DNA of 64,000 nucleotides from Typha latifolia (GCA_019914945.1 CM034108.1:5094001-5158000); one strand, 5' to 3'. Shown: positions 13,601 to 27,417, counted from the stretch's first letter. Notes: generated by a model not told the origin, from the letters alone. Made by a program: numbers and translations.

Positions 13601-16008
13601 CAGCTCCTACTGTACAGCCATCACCAGCATGCATATAACCCACCTTTTGTTGCAACATTGATGAGTCTGCCTTCATGGAGGTTAGAACGGGCCGTGCATT
13701 CGTCATATGCTCTTCTTTCACTTCTGTTAAGTCTCCCAAAGTAGATTTCTTCTCAGCTGATAAGAAGGTGATAGAGGACACAACTGAACAAGTTTGATTC
13801 TTGGAGCTGTGTTCCCAAGGAGTACAAAATTGTGGAGGCACCCGAGCAGGTAGAACAATATCATCATTGGATGGTACTTCAGGATCTTCTGTGTTCATCG
13901 TGCAAATTACAAAAGCTTCAAGAGTTTCGCCACTATGATACGTCTTTGATGATGAAGATGTCATGTCTGCTCCTAAAACATTTATCTTTTGATCGTTCTC
14001 ATAACTAGAATGTATCTGATCACAGCCAGTATTCGTCTCCTCGGAACAAGCATGTTCCGGAAGGCATGCTTCCAGAACTTCATTCGTTTTAGGATCATTT
14101 GAGTTGGCCACGTCATCCTGATTTGAGTCATTAGGAGAATTCAAGAAAATGGAACTCAGACCATTTAGGCAAGACGTATCTGCGATATCTTTCTCATCTA
14201 CATCGATGAATAGGAGCTCATCATCAGTAGCAAAGTCCATGTAAGAACTCGAAAAGTCAATAAAATCATTTTCTGATATTATTGCTGCATTATTTACTGC
14301 ATCTGAAATTCCGTCATTTAACTTAGTTTGCGAGGTAATATCAAATTCAACTACATTCCCTGTCCTAGTATCATTATGACCAAAGACTTTTTGTTCATTC
14401 TCTTTAATGTGCATTTCCACTGGCATGGTAGGTGCAGCAATATCCTCAATTGTATTCCAAATAGGCAGTCCAGATGTTGGAGATGAGCATCCAAGATGCT
14501 CCAATGAAGTATCACATTCAGGAACTCGTGAGACAATATTATTGTCCAACAAAAAACTATCATTTCTTCCTCCATTTGAATCTGAACTAGGTAGTGTCAT
14601 TTCTTCCATCACTTCATTATCATATGAATTGCTGGTAGGCAACAGTTGCAGTTGTTTGGTTTCTTCCATCCCAGATGAGATCTTTAGAGAAACATGATTC
14701 TCTCCACAAATCTCAGGATCCTTTTTTACATAGTTATGATCCAAGGACTGCTCCTCCCCATTATTCCCTCCTACTGTGTCAACTGTGTTATGGGCAATAC
14801 TATCTGTATATCCATATAAGCAGTCCCTCTCTGCTATTCCAACTGATACCTCTTCTTTCACTGACCCCACATGATCTGGATGAAATATAGCATTATCACC
14901 ATTGACAGAGGAAGAATCAGCCCTTAGGAATTCAGGTAAAATAGGCTGACCACTATTATTGTAGCCATTTTCCATGTGTCCATAACAGTTTAAGATAGAT
15001 CCAGTAATAGTAGCATCACCAACGGGCTGCTGATTGTAATGTTTTAATGGGTCTTGGTAGCCACATTCACCATTCATAGAGCCGTTTGAACAGGGAAGCA
15101 CAAATGTACCGAAATCAGCAGAAATAAATGGTTTGTTGCAAATTCTCTTCCGCATGGCATAGTAATGGTTCCTTATGCTGTCACCTTTCCTTTTGCGAGA
15201 TGAAAACTCTTTTCCTTTGGAATTGCAAGTCCGGTTAGCTTTGGAAGAATTCGATGTCAATAGTTCGATCTCAAATTCAATAATATGAGCAGATGCCTCT
15301 GCTGAGGTATCAGAATCGTAGAGGAGCGAGTACCACCGATCCTGCAATTCTCGAAGAGTAAACCGACGGGAAAAGCATACAGCTCCTCGAGACAATGACT
15401 CTAGGGAAGCACCAGCCTGAAACCACCAAAAATTGCTCCTTAAAACTGCAAACTGATAGAATCATCAAGAGTAATCATATGGCTAAGTCTCCAATAAGGT
15501 AGACTAAGAGGGACAACCAAGAAAACTTTCATAATTGATAACGCAGATCAAAAGAATACATCAAGATAGGAAATTAGAAGACAGAGAAAATCTGAACGTT
15601 TAGGAGTTAAGGTGAATGGAGTGGTGTTACTAGAATTATCAAAACGGACAACACTACAATGATTTATATATAACCATATTTTCCGAATATCTCAAAACAA
15701 TCAATACCCGGATACCCAATTGTCTAGAATTCGGCTAAGCAAAGGAGCAATGAAAGTATTGTTAACTACTGCAAAGCAGAATTACAATAAAGAAGATAGA
15801 ATTACTAACCACGAAACATCAAAAATATTGGAAAAATCAAAAGAACAGATGAATCGGTTGACTATTTAACAAAGTGCAGGATTTGAAGCCCTAAATCATC
15901 AAACAAGGGAGAGAGGAAGAGAGACGCGAATGTCGTTACTTCTACGGCGTTCTTTAGGAGCAGATCGTCCTCCGGGATCCATTTCGTTACGGCCGTGAGA
16001 GCACCCAT
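7639..16008 (-). CDS. FHA-domain microspherule protein 1 (MCRS1)-like protein, EMB1967-type
   Basis: Exons on the minus strand, in order of transcription: 16008-15940, 15416-13194, 13104-13047, 11183-11035, 10109-10023, 8824-8696 and 7761-7639 (2838 nt, 945 aa). The start MGALTAVTKW and the N-terminal block (IPEDDLLLKNAVEAG ... FTLRELQDRWYSLLYD) are the microspherule N-terminal domain. A single 2.2-kb exon encodes a long acidic, Ser/Asn-rich, probably disordered middle. The C-terminus is an FHA domain (about 805-915) with TLGRE, ISRRQ and a NIGKCSIFVN strand; FHA domains bind phosphothreonine. MCRS1 relatives work with INO80/NSL-type chromatin complexes; in Arabidopsis the closest match I recognise is EMB1967 (AT3G54350). 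The start codon is supported by the conserved first exon, which the long second exon alone would miss. The gene is divergent from the RGG gene. Confidence 0.92.
8142..8166. repeat. GA microsatellite in FHA-gene intron
   Basis: About twelve GA dinucleotides lie in the intron between exons 6 and 7 of the minus-strand FHA gene. Confidence 0.9.
11721..12300. mobile_element. Possible LTR fragment in FHA-gene intron
   Basis: Within the intron 11184-13046 a block starts TGTGGGGGATGTCTCCACC, has a TATA-like ctctttataaatccc near 11980 and carries an internal short duplication of ccttgtgggtt (about 12090 and 12148). This looks like an LTR with promoter features. I could not find the matching CA end or a 5-bp target-site duplication, so boundaries are approximate. 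Confidence 0.3.
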
Positions 16009-18889
16009 CGATCATAGATTTTGAGAGAGAGAGAGAGAGAGGGAGAGAGAGAGAGAGGGAGGGAGCTGTGGTTTAGGGTTTAAGGAATTATTTTGGGGAA
16101 CAAGGGAGAGAACGAAGCGGAGCCGGAATCAGGACTCAGGAGCGTTGGACTCCGTAACGGGTCGGATGACGGCAACATCCGATCCGGTAATTTGCCATGG
16201 AAGTATCAAGTATGGAACCGATTAAACTGTGACAAACCTCTAACTCTATGGGGCTAACGGAGAACATCAAATTATTATTTTATTCTTAAATTAAAATTAT
16301 CACTATAAGACATAAATTCAATCACCCAACTCAGCCACAATATGAATTTATATAAATCACACACTATATTTTACTTATTTTATAATTCACTTTTTATCTT
16401 TAAAAATTTTATAACTCGACTCCTTATTTTTTTTATAATTCTTATTTAATATTCTAGTTTAATTCAAGATAGCACATTAATTGGCATATACCTCTTTTGT
16501 CTCACTTCATTCTCTACACAATTCTCCACCCATATAAAAGAAAAAATTAAACACAAAAATGAGAAGCAACCTTGCATTCCTTTTCTTTTATATTATTTTG
16601 ATAAAGGAGATGAATAATGTTGTAAGAGTAGCTTATATTGTGCATAGATTTTTCAATTCAATTCTCTTTTAGATCAAGAACCATTGTATTTCAAACTGAT
16701 CAATTGAACATATTTAAATGGTTAAATATTAGATATTTTATATTAGTTCTAACTTATATATTCTTTTTAAATCTTAATAATGCAATTGAATTATTAGAAA
16801 AGAGTGCTTGTGAAATGGGTGTAGATTCTGCATGTTGGTTGGTAGTGAATTATAAATTAGAAGATTTTTTTCTTTCTTTGACTTCTGGATTTTGCAAATA
16901 AAATTGGGAATATTGTTCTTCTTTTACTTAATTTATAGGGTTATATTCCTTATAGGAGATATTTGATATTGTTTTTATTTTTCATTTAGAGTAGAATAAC
17001 ATGTTTAGGAGTCTCATGTGTATTTAGATGTGAGAATGAGCTGCTTTCTGTTTGATCTTTTGCACTTGATTTGCTAGTGTCTTTCTTTATATTTTCTTTA
17101 ATATGAATACTTGGTGCAATAGATTTTGTTAAAATGAGGATTGTCTCCCTTATTGTGGGTCATGTTTTAGGGGGTGAATGTATGATATCTTAATAAATGA
17201 GAATATATAAATTAAGATCTTGATGAATGAGAATATAAAGATTATGTCCTAATGGGAGAGATATAGAATCAAAATAAATTATTATTTTTTCAATGAAATA
17301 ATAGAAAGGCCATGAGGATTGATGGTTTAAAAAATAAATGAACCTAGTTCTACTCAGGAGTATGAATTGTATAAATTATAAGCAAAGGATACCATGTGTA
17401 AACTTTGTCAAATATGAAGATTATATACTTGTTGATTTTAGAAAATATAATTATAAAGTATGAATTATAGCTCTAAATAAGGTACTTGACAACACAATAT
17501 TAGTATTTCATTAAAAATGCATGTTCATGATCTTGTAGAGAGGTAAGGTGATATAATGATACTAGGTATGTGTTGGTATCTCGACTAAGATTTTCAGTCT
17601 AATGGTTGTAGATAATCGATCATATTGCATCATTAGGCATGTGATGGAGACTTTATTGCTTGATGATTATCCCTCTTCGATAAGGATAATGGATTATTTG
17701 TTTATAATTTTATAACTCTACATGAGTTTACTATGAAGATGTGAATTGTGATATATAATAAAATATGAATTATTATTAAGAAGTCATTTCTAACTTTATT
17801 AAATATGTTTTTATTATATTACTTTTTAGCATGTAATATCATATTCACAATGTATTATATTTTTCGTACACTATTATAGATTATATTTGCTAGGCTATGT
17901 GTTCACTATCTTATTACGAACTAAATTTGGACTGATTTAAACGAAAAAAATTATAATATCTTTATGGGTGGTAGCCTCGTAAGTTAAAGTTTTATTGGTT
18001 TTAGTATTATATGAATTCGATATCGAGATGAAAAGATATAATTAAAATAGTAGGAAGGTCAAAACGGGATATAAAAAGATGATCTAATACAAAAGAAATT
18101 TTTTTTTTAATCTTTAGTGTAAATGATTGGAAATAATTTTATGATAATATCTTACAATATTTTATCAAATTATCTTTGCTCAAATAATAAATTCACTCTT
18201 TTTAACTGGAAAGCTCATGCAAGAAAACTCATATTAGTAACTCATAATTAACATCTCTTTAAAATATCACAACAATCTCTCAAAATTATCCAAAAATTGA
18301 CCATTTGAAAAATATTTCATAGATCCTTAGCCTTCAGTTTAAGCATGAGAGATCGAAGTTATTATATACATATTATCAATATATTAGTGTATATCTACAA
18401 CGATGCCAGAATAGGTTTGCACATGGGATTAACTGGAGCTTGATATTAGCTTCAATTGAGGGTTATCATCAACCAACTCTAATAAAGTGATAGTATGTTT
18501 ATTATAACGAAGAAGGTCGTATGATCAATTCTAATTTTATATAATTATTATAGAGAAAATCAACCGCTTTTATCTTTGTATCGAGGAATAGTTGAATTTG
18601 AGCTAAAGTTATAATATATGTCGAGCGAGACGAGCTTGAAATTTATATGTAGCTTGAGAAAGATCGATCAAGACCCTCAGTTATAAGCTGGACACATTCC
18701 TGACACCCCCACTCTAAAACCCTCACGCTATTCTTTCCCCTCCTCTTCGCCTTCTCAGTTCTCAGTTCTCCCCCATCTTCCAGAACCCACGCCTTTCTCG
18801 TTCCCCTGCCGCTTCCGATTCCCCAATCTACCGTCGCCCCTTCGGATCTATAAACAGAGGCAGGGGCGAGTAAGAAGCAGGCCACTCCA
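16009..18889. promoter_or_regulatory. Divergent intergenic region between FHA and RGG genes
   Basis: The left edge holds the FHA-gene leader on the minus strand, with GA-rich repeats at about 16022-16061 and a telo-box (gtttagggttta, 16071-16082), a motif common in plant housekeeping promoters. The middle (16250-18640) is AT-rich without a supportable gene. The right edge (about 18690-18889) is a C/T-rich leader of the RGG gene. Confidence 0.5.
16022..16061. repeat. GA-rich microsatellite in FHA-gene 5' leader
   Basis: An interrupted run of GA dinucleotides with two GG interruptions lies just upstream of the minus-strand ATG at 16008. In the transcribed sense it is a CT-rich leader, common in plant genes. 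Confidence 0.85.
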
Positions 18890-21800
18890 ATGGCGGCGTC
18901 GTCGTCGGATTGCACGGACGGCCCCGTCCAAAGCGTCATCTCGAAGCGCCTCCGCGCCCTCCGCAAGAAGCAAAATCGCATCCTCCAGATGGAGGAGAGC
19001 CTCGCCGGCGGAAAAATCCTAAACAAGGAGCAGGAAGACGTTTTACGTTCCAAGCCCTTCGTCGCCGCCCTCATCGACGAGCTCGAGAAGCTTCGCCTCC
19101 CCCTCGCCGCCGCCCTCGCCGAGGAGGTATCCCCCCCGCCACCGCCGCCGAAACACGAGGAGAAGAGAGCCGAGGGTTCCGTGGAGGATCTGGTGTCGTT
19201 GCTCTACTTTGGCTCCCTGTTCGATGTAATGCCGCAGAGAGAGTTCACCGCGACGATGCTGACGAGGACGCACGAGCGCGAGTGCTGCTTGACGTACGAC
19301 TATGTGACGGATGATTCCACAGATTTGCTCGGGGAGGGGGATTTGGATGGGATCGCGGCGTTGAGTGCGCTGGTGACTTCGCGGCCGGTGAGCTCTGGAG
19401 TTTCTCATAAGAGCGCTCTGCAGGGGTCCGTCGAGCATGCGAGGCTATGGATAATCGGAGCTGATCAGCCTATCCACCCAGGGTCTTCGATGACATGTAC
19501 GATTTGGACTTGTGACTTGTTGATCTCTTTGGCTGGTGTTTATTTGTTGGTGTGTTTAGAGTATTTGGCTTGATTGGTTGGCTTTGCAGATGCTGGTTTG
19601 AGGGAGAAGCTGAAGAAGATACTGGCGTCGGACTTCTTCACCACCGTACCAGAGATGAAGGCTCCTGTGGATGTGGCCGCCGCTGTGGGGAAGTATGGCG
19701 ATGCGCCAGCCCAGGTGGAGGTTTCTGAGGCCACTGTATTGCAGTCGCTGGCTGTGCAGACTGAAGGTGATGCGGAACAGTACGAACAAAAGGTAAAAGT
19801 TTTAGCACTCTGTTGTTTGTAACTTTAAGGTGAAAGTTGTGTTTTCTTCCTGCTAGATTTGTTTTCTTTTTATTAAAGATATTTCCTCACAATGTAGAAC
19901 ATATATCTGACAGATTAGGTAATACAGAGATACACTTAATCTTGTAAGGTCGTTCGTGTCTGTTACTTTGTTTGTTTTTTATATGATTACCCTTGGGGAT
20001 TGTAGCAACTTACCAGGATTGCAAATATTTTTGAAGGAAGATGTGTTGTATCAGTATTATCCCCACCAGAAAGAGAAATCCAAGTTGGTTTGCACAAGTA
20101 ATTAAATATCATCTGTTCTCCTTAAATGCTCTTTACTAGTAAATTGTCTCATGAGTTGGAGAAAGTCTACTGGCATGCCCATTTTTTGCATTTTTAGTTG
20201 TACTAGTGCAAAGAGCTATCAAAGTCCCTTGGTTTTGTTTTCAAATAAGGCCAAATCACAAGCCATTGAAGGATGAGGACTGCAAACTCTAGGTACATGT
20301 GAAACTATTAGAAAAACATGATGCCAAAGTGGAAACCAATTAAAATAGTTACCAATTTGATGGGAAAAGGAGATCACCATGCTTGCAGAAATAATACGGA
20401 TAGTGCCAATGCTTAATTCAGAAGGTGTGAAACTTGCTTTTTGAACCTTCTTTTCCTAAAATTACTAAGCGCATGAGAAGCCCTTTTGAGAGCCTCTTGA
20501 CCAAATATTTGGACTCATTGCCTATCAGCTCCAGGTTGGATATCTTGTTAAGCTGATCTAGTCCAACACCATGTGACACTCCTATTACAGCAAATGTGTG
20601 CAACATTTAAAGCCTATAGTCATGTTTGTAACAATGGAAGCAGAATATGGGGCAAGTAAAACTGCAAACAAAATTGTTAGGCAGAACAATTTGATAGCAT
20701 CCTCCATTCTCCATATTTTCTTGATTTTGATTATTCTAATACTACTTTTTGTTGCATAATATCCTGACATTGACACCTTTTGGTGAAAGAGGGCAATTAG
20801 CTATATGTTGATTGTGAATGCAATGACGCAACCAGAACCACTGTATAATGAGTTCTTGGCTTTAATACTACCCTCTAGTTTTTTTTTTTTTTAAACTTTA
20901 TCCTTATTTCTCATTTTAGTGTTATTCTAATATTTGGTTTTGATACTATTGTTTTGCCATTATAAAGAAAATGTTTGCGATAATCATCTTGAATAAGTAT
21001 GTTCCCCTACATAAGAATGGACAAGTGTTAAAGAACTGTCTTTAATCCTTAGTTCTTACTAAGCTGTTCACGCATCTGACAGAGTTACAGCTGTTTGCTT
21101 TTTTCTAGTAAATCTGATAGAGGTACACTTATTTATATGCCTTTTGTTCTCCCCATAATTTACCTTGATGCTGTTGAGATGTTATAATACATGTTTGGAC
21201 TGTGATGACTTATTTGTCTACGTGCTTTATCTATTAAATTAGTAATGTGTACATGCAAACCTGCCTATGTTCATGCTGATTGAATACCCTTTCATGATAG
21301 CAGATCCTGCCTGAATTTAAGGTGGTCTTGCCTGCCAAATTATGTACAACAATTAAAGTTTAATGGTAAAAATTCTTTAACTGATTGAGAAGCTTTTAAG
21401 AGCTATCAAATGTTCTGAAAGCAGGAGATCCCTGCAGCCAAGACTGCAGAGTATCTGCTGTCACTGCTGCCCTTTTTATGGTCAAGGACATGATTAGGTG
21501 GGTTTACTCGGAGCATGCTTCTGTATGTTTGGAACAAATGCCAAAGGCATGCATGCCTAGGTGTCTTATTCTCCAAATTGGTTCTTTTGTTTGCCCCCTG
21601 GGAATCAAATTTCACTTATCCTATGTGGGCTGGTCCCTTCATGACAACATGGTTCGTTTAGTTTGTGCTGAAGCAAGCCTTCCATGAGAAACATCTATCC
21701 ATATGATGATAGGAATTTTCATTTCTGCATGTCATTGATAACCAATCTCACTACACAAACTAATTTGTTTTGTCTTTCATGCATATTTTATTTTCTTCAA

Positions 21801-24800
21801 GAGGTTGTGCTTTCAATTTATTAAGCTGCGAATCTAATCAATTCCACTCCATTTACTATGATATTATTTGTTTCTTTCTCTAGATTTTGCTATCTTGAAT
21901 CTTTAAATTGTTCAGATTCTCATTCCATATCATCCTCAATTTCAGCAAGTCTCAATGTTTGGAAATTCTTCATTTGCCTTCGACGGATTTCTTACTGTTA
22001 TTTACTTGTATTTCATTGTACGTGTTTTTTTCTTTCTTATATCTAGATCTGTTGTAGTTAGAACTTTAATTTTGGTAGAAGCATCTTGAAAAGTTAATAA
22101 ACCACGCTGTTAAAACATTATCATTGTTTTATATTTAATTTCCTAAGTCCTAACCATTAAATCCTTTATTTGTTTGATATTCATTTAGGTGTTCAAAAGT
22201 TTTCTGTGGAACGGAACTTGTTTCTTTAAATGGGATATAGGAAGGATTTTTTCCTTCTATTGGTAGTCATGTTCTTACTCTATTTTAGTTTTTATCTCTC
22301 TACTGTTGCATGACATGCCATGCATGCAGTAAGTGTGTTACATTGTAGTGTAGTAGTTTTCATGCTGTCCATTTCCTGGACACCTATTTTGCCACATAAC
22401 AATCCCAACAATAAATCAACCATCTTTCTACCATTCTTTACAGGTTATGTGAAAATTTTAACTTGACATGTGAACATAGTATGAGCTTGAGATCGTTAAA
22501 GTTTAAGCAAGTTTGGATTTATCATAAATGATTTCATCTTATAAATAGATTGGCTCATTTAACCAAAATATTTGTCAAGACGTCTTCATGTTTGTTATCA
22601 ACCAGTTTAATCCGGTTCAAGCCATATGCCAGATGGATCATGTTAGTGTTGTATTTGTGTTGTGTTTGGGTCCACACATATAAATGAATTGTAGATATTT
22701 CGATTGGATATTTCATATTTGCAAGTATTAACTTATTAGGCCAATCTTAAAGGTCAAATAGGTTAATCAAGGAACCTGTATAATATGTGTTGTGTTCATT
22801 TTAATAAAATCAAACCGTCTATTAGACATGTTGGTTATGGCATGTCAGATCAAATAGCATGCTGTAAACCTGATATTAATCCTTGTAACCTGACAGAATT
22901 GCCACCCGTACTCATAGGCTACTTTCTATCCTGGTAGCTAAAGAGTCTGAAACTTGCCATCCTAAACAGGGAAGCAGTTCTTACATCATCACCGTTTTCC
23001 ATAGCCTTATTTGCTTTATAACAATCCCAGCTCATCTGTCTACTATTTTTCCACTGGATGACAGGACTCTGTTTATTGCATGTGTAAAATTTCTGCTTTC
23101 ATCTATGTTCTTCTGGGTGTATTAGATGCCATATTCCTTCTTTGTTAATAATTTGAAGGCATATGGTTAATCTCTTGGTATTGCCATGGCTGCAGTCTCA
23201 TGTTATGCTGGCCTGTGTTTTCCTTATTGGTCAGAGAACACATCATGTATGATCCATCAGTCATCACAATGACTTCATTGTCCTTCTTTTTTTTTTCCTA
23301 TCTTCTGATTTTTTTTAAGTATCTAGATAGTCTAGTCAGATTTTGTTCTGTTGATGAGACACATCCTTTCCGTTTTAAATAAGGCCCACATTTGATAAGA
23401 CTATCTACTTTAAAAGGATAGCGTCGTAGCTGATCAAACTCATTTTGCTTGAATTTTCTATTTAGAAAATGGAAGTTTATATTTTATGTTAGTCCAGTTT
23501 AGCTTCTTTGTTGTGCTCGGTTACTGTTCTGTTCTCTTGCATCTAGCTCAATCATCTAGACTTGTAGGTCTATCACAATATAACATCCTAAACAATATGT
23601 AAACATTTTGTACTTGAGCATCTTCTTGTCTGAGATGTTTTGTATGCACTTGTTGGATTATATTGTTGGAATCAAATTGATATTAATATATTATTAGTAA
23701 AGGAATATTGTACAAAATTTGTCTTCCACATAGTAGACCATAATGCATATAATATTACTGTTTAATGTGCCTCACATACTCTGATATTTTTTTCTTGCAT
23801 TCAGTATTATCGTTAAATGTGCCTCATGTAATATTGTCTCCTTAGATTTCAAGCATAAATTGATCTTTTACTTTTTATAGTACTTAGTAATACATTTTAT
23901 GTTCATAATTATAGCATTTGTTCAAAATAACACTAATGGTTCTGGTTGAAAAGATGCCAATTGTATGAATGTATTTGTAAGGCAGCTTTTCTGGAGCTGT
24001 GAGAATTGAATTCAAGGCACTTCCCTTAAGAACTGTGTTCATTAAAACGATGTTGGAAAACTATTATTTGCAAGTTAAAGATTAATTTCAGATTAGGATT
24101 ACTACTAAGTAAGATTGTAAGCATACCAAGTAATGGTAAAGTTCAAGTCAATTACTAATGGGGAATTTGTTAAGTTGTTTTCTTCTTCCAGACCCCGTGT
24201 AGGTGGGAGCCTCGTAGGCTCATACATTGAGACATCCTTTATTTTCTTCTTTCTACTGGTCCACTATGATTCCATGTCCAGTCGATGTAGTTATTATCTG
24301 CTTTTGACTATCCGTATTTACCGTCAGTATTCTTATGCAACTATAATTACTAGCTAATATGTATAGACTATTTGTGATTGTATTACATTATCCACAGCTG
24401 CCATACTTATATTACTGGATGTAACATTATAATTTATTCTGTGGTACTATGCTTTCTTTCTGTTCTCTTACTTTCTATATGGATTATAATCACTCTATCA
24501 GCCTTTGTGTCTTTTATATCTCACCAAAGATATGACGAATCATGTGAAATATTGATTCAGGTAATATTCGAGGTACTGAAACTTGTGTTCTTTTCTAGTA
24601 TCATACACCTTAAATTTCAAAATCACAATTATCTATTAAATAATTCTATTTGATATATAGTCATTTTCTTCTTGATTGTTTGTCATAGAAGAGGATGCCA
24701 AATTGTAGAGGAACATCTAATGGTTATATGAGAGGTCCTTTAGTTGCTAGAAACTTGTTCTAATTCTAGGTGTTCTATGGCAGAATGAGCTAGAAAATTT

Positions 24801-25337
24801 TCAAGTCAGTGAAGTAAACTTGCATCATCAGTCTACTTCAATTGAAGAAACCCCAAAGATGGTATGTACCAACAAACCCACTACTTTTCCCTCTGAACCT
24901 TCATCTAAAACTTAATTATACTTTTGCTTTTGAAGGACGAGACAGACATGCCAGCTCCTTTTGATGATGCATCAACCCAGAAAGAGCAGCAAAAACTTGA
25001 AGAGGATCTGGAGGCACAGAACCAAGGAGATGCAGATCTGAGAGATGAACAGTACATTCCTCGTAGGTCATACCAGAATCAGCGTGGTGGAAACCGTGGC
25101 GGGGGTAGGAGGGGATATCCAAATGGTCGCGGTGGTCGTGGAGGCCGCGGTGGCGGTGGTGGTGTCTACCAGAATGGTCGGAGCCAGTACTACGACCCTG
25201 GGTACTATCCAAGAAGCTACAATAACACCAGGGGCAGGGGAGGCCGGTTTGGTGGTGGTTCTGCGATGTACAACAATCAAACCGGACCTCATGGAGGTCA
25301 TGATCCTGCTAGTGTTGAGCTGGGGGCAAATGCTTAG
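18890..25337 (+). CDS. RGG-box glycine-rich protein with conserved caprin-like N-terminus (AT1G27090-like)
   Basis: Exons are 18890-19496, 19590-19792, 24784-24861 and 24936-25337 (1290 nt, 429 aa, phases consistent). The N-terminus (about 18-72) holds SKRLRALRKKQNRILQMEES and a LRSKPFVAALIDELEKL helix, matching the plant glycine-rich protein family I know from Arabidopsis AT1G27090 and resembling the caprin coiled-coil region. A middle segment ends in LKKILASDFFTTVPEMKAP. The C-terminus has an acidic linker (about 297-335) and an RGG/GRGG box (about 346-372), then Tyr/Gly/Asn-rich sequence. RGG boxes usually bind RNA and are methylated on arginine, so an RNA-binding cytoplasmic role is inferred. 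Exons 2 and 3 are separated by a 4.99-kb intron. Function in plants is not established to my knowledge. The downstream neighbour is a transposon nest. Confidence 0.88.
22600..22915. repeat. Degenerate hAT-type end in RGG-gene intron
   Basis: The stretch ending agaattgccacccgtactc, with motifs such as gtgttgtgttcattttaataaaatc and attagacatgttgg, resembles the right-hand half of the hAT-like element at 27418-28770 (which ends attgccacccct). The left end was not located. This is probably an old decayed relative. Confidence 0.3.
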
Positions 25338-27290
25338 CTTTCTCTAACCAATCTCTTCGAGTTCTGATGCAAAAGTAGTGATGGTGTTAAATCTGAAGAC
25401 AATCTGCATTATGGGACTGACGTTTTATTCAGAAACTACTAATTTAGTGTTTTATAATGTGAGGATTCTGATCATAGATATATGGGACTGCTTTTATTTC
25501 ACGAGGTTGGTGCCCACTTTAACCATTTCTTTTCCTTAATAGTATTCTTCATTTCACTGTTATTTGAGATGCCAAAAACAATTTAGTTATATTGGTAGAA
25601 CAGTTCACCTTGGCCTTCATAATTTTGTCTTTTGATCTTTCTTTGTGGTGTTATGTTTTATGTTTTATTTATTTGAGTGACATCCTCCAGAGATATGATT
25701 TTACTTCAAAGTTTGTCACTATTTTGAGTAGATTCTATGTGACTTATTGTGTTACAGCCATATAGGTGAGCTTCAAGGTGGTGGGCTCCCTATATTATTG
25801 GCGCATAGGATTCCCTGCAGGCGGCTATAGGTTCAAACGGTCGATATAGTCTAATTAATGCCAATTTTCTCACGTACATTCTTCCACTTGCTCATGGAAA
25901 ATATTATGATGTTATTTTGCATTATGTCATTAATATTTACATGTATATCTTTCAAAACACGGTTTTTGTATATGTATTTTTTACATCCATTTTTTTTGTG
26001 TGAATACTCCTTAGAGTTAATTAATTGTTAAAAATTGAATAACTTAAATGTAAAAGGCGTACACTAACGGCGATGATGTAGGAGAGAACAACCATATTCT
26101 TATTCTAGTTTTTATAGTATTTTTTCTTAGGTAAAGATATTTTCTATAAAATTATCTAGACTTAAATTGAAAGTAAACAATTTTGAGGGTATACATGCAA
26201 ATCAACTTCGAGGGCATACAAGTAAACAAGAGATTTTTTGAATCTATGCTTGTGGAGTAGAAATGGTCTTCTTTTATAATAAGCCCTGGTGTAACAATTA
26301 AATAATAATTTCGCTTCTTCTAGTATACTTATTTATCATTCTTTCTCATCTTATTCCATATAACTTTTAAAAAGTAATTTAATAATAATTCATATTTATT
26401 ATTTTACTCATAGATTAAATATTATTTAATTACACATCACTTTAGTTACCGTTGATATTCCTTCGCTCTCTCTCTCTCCTCTCGAAAGTTAGTCATGTCA
26501 TAAAAATATATTATCATACTACAACACAGTACAAGGACATAAGTCTGCACAGTAACGCACTGCATAGCTATATGTCGGCATAGTTATAGATTATATGATT
26601 ATATATATGTATTGTCATGTACTATATAGCTATATATCCACACTATTACACGCTGCATGACTATATGTCCGCACTACATGATTATGTCTACACTACTGTA
26701 CATTACATAGCTATATATCTGCACTATCACGCACTAAATAGTTATATGTCCGCACAATAATTATATAACTTTGCATTATAGTATGATACATGACCATGTG
26801 TCCACACTAGAATGAAATAAGTTGATACGTGCTTATCAAATTTTACTTTTATGGTGTAAAAAATATTTTTATTACAAGTAATAAAAAATTGCAGGTAATT
26901 GTGATAATAAAGTTGATATAAGGAGTATTTTAAGTCCCCATTTGTAATAAAAATATTATAATTTCAGAAAATATATATTATTACTACCACTTTGCATCCA
27001 ATCAAGGTTATTTTTGTCATTTAGTATAAAACATCATCAATCCTCAATACAAATTTACTATTCTCCAATATTTTAATATTAATATTATATTACATCAAAT
27101 GTAATTATTACTCTTTATACTACTATTCAACTAAACAATAGAATGACTTATATTGGTATTATAATACCTTATTTCACGTGTGAGCGAGAAAAAACTCAAA
27201 ATATTATTTCGATTGTTATTGGTTCTCAATTTAGCTATTGATTTTAATTTTTCTATTATACAATAATGTTGTGATTTATGAATTCCATTG
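25338..27290. other. 3' flank of RGG gene and AT-rich intergenic DNA
   Basis: About 250-300 bases after the stop are probable 3' UTR. The rest is AT-rich without a supportable gene, apart from the degenerate tandem repeat at 26530-26815. Confidence 0.45.
26530..26815. repeat. Degenerate tandem repeat, about 30-45 bp unit
   Basis: At least six diverged copies of a unit built on gcactatcacgcac followed by tagctatatgtcc can be followed (for example 26548-26576, 26640-26670 and 26717-26750). Copies differ in length by insertions. No coding content. Confidence 0.6.
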
Positions 27291-27417
27291 CATCTAGAGC
27301 TTTTGTTTATTTGTTAACTGAATAGAGTTCGATGAGCTCTACATGAACTAATTGAATTGTGTTTTGAACGAGCAAGATTTAACTTGTTATGCCAAATGAG
27401 CCAAACACAAACTCGAG

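Noticed and set aside
25045..25347. Alternative-frame open frames over the RGG exon on both strands
   Set aside because: They are shadows of the glycine/arginine-rich coding exon; repetitive GGN codons keep other frames open.
26530..26815. CRISPR-like array
   Set aside because: The repeats are imperfect, irregularly spaced and in a plant nuclear context with no cas genes.
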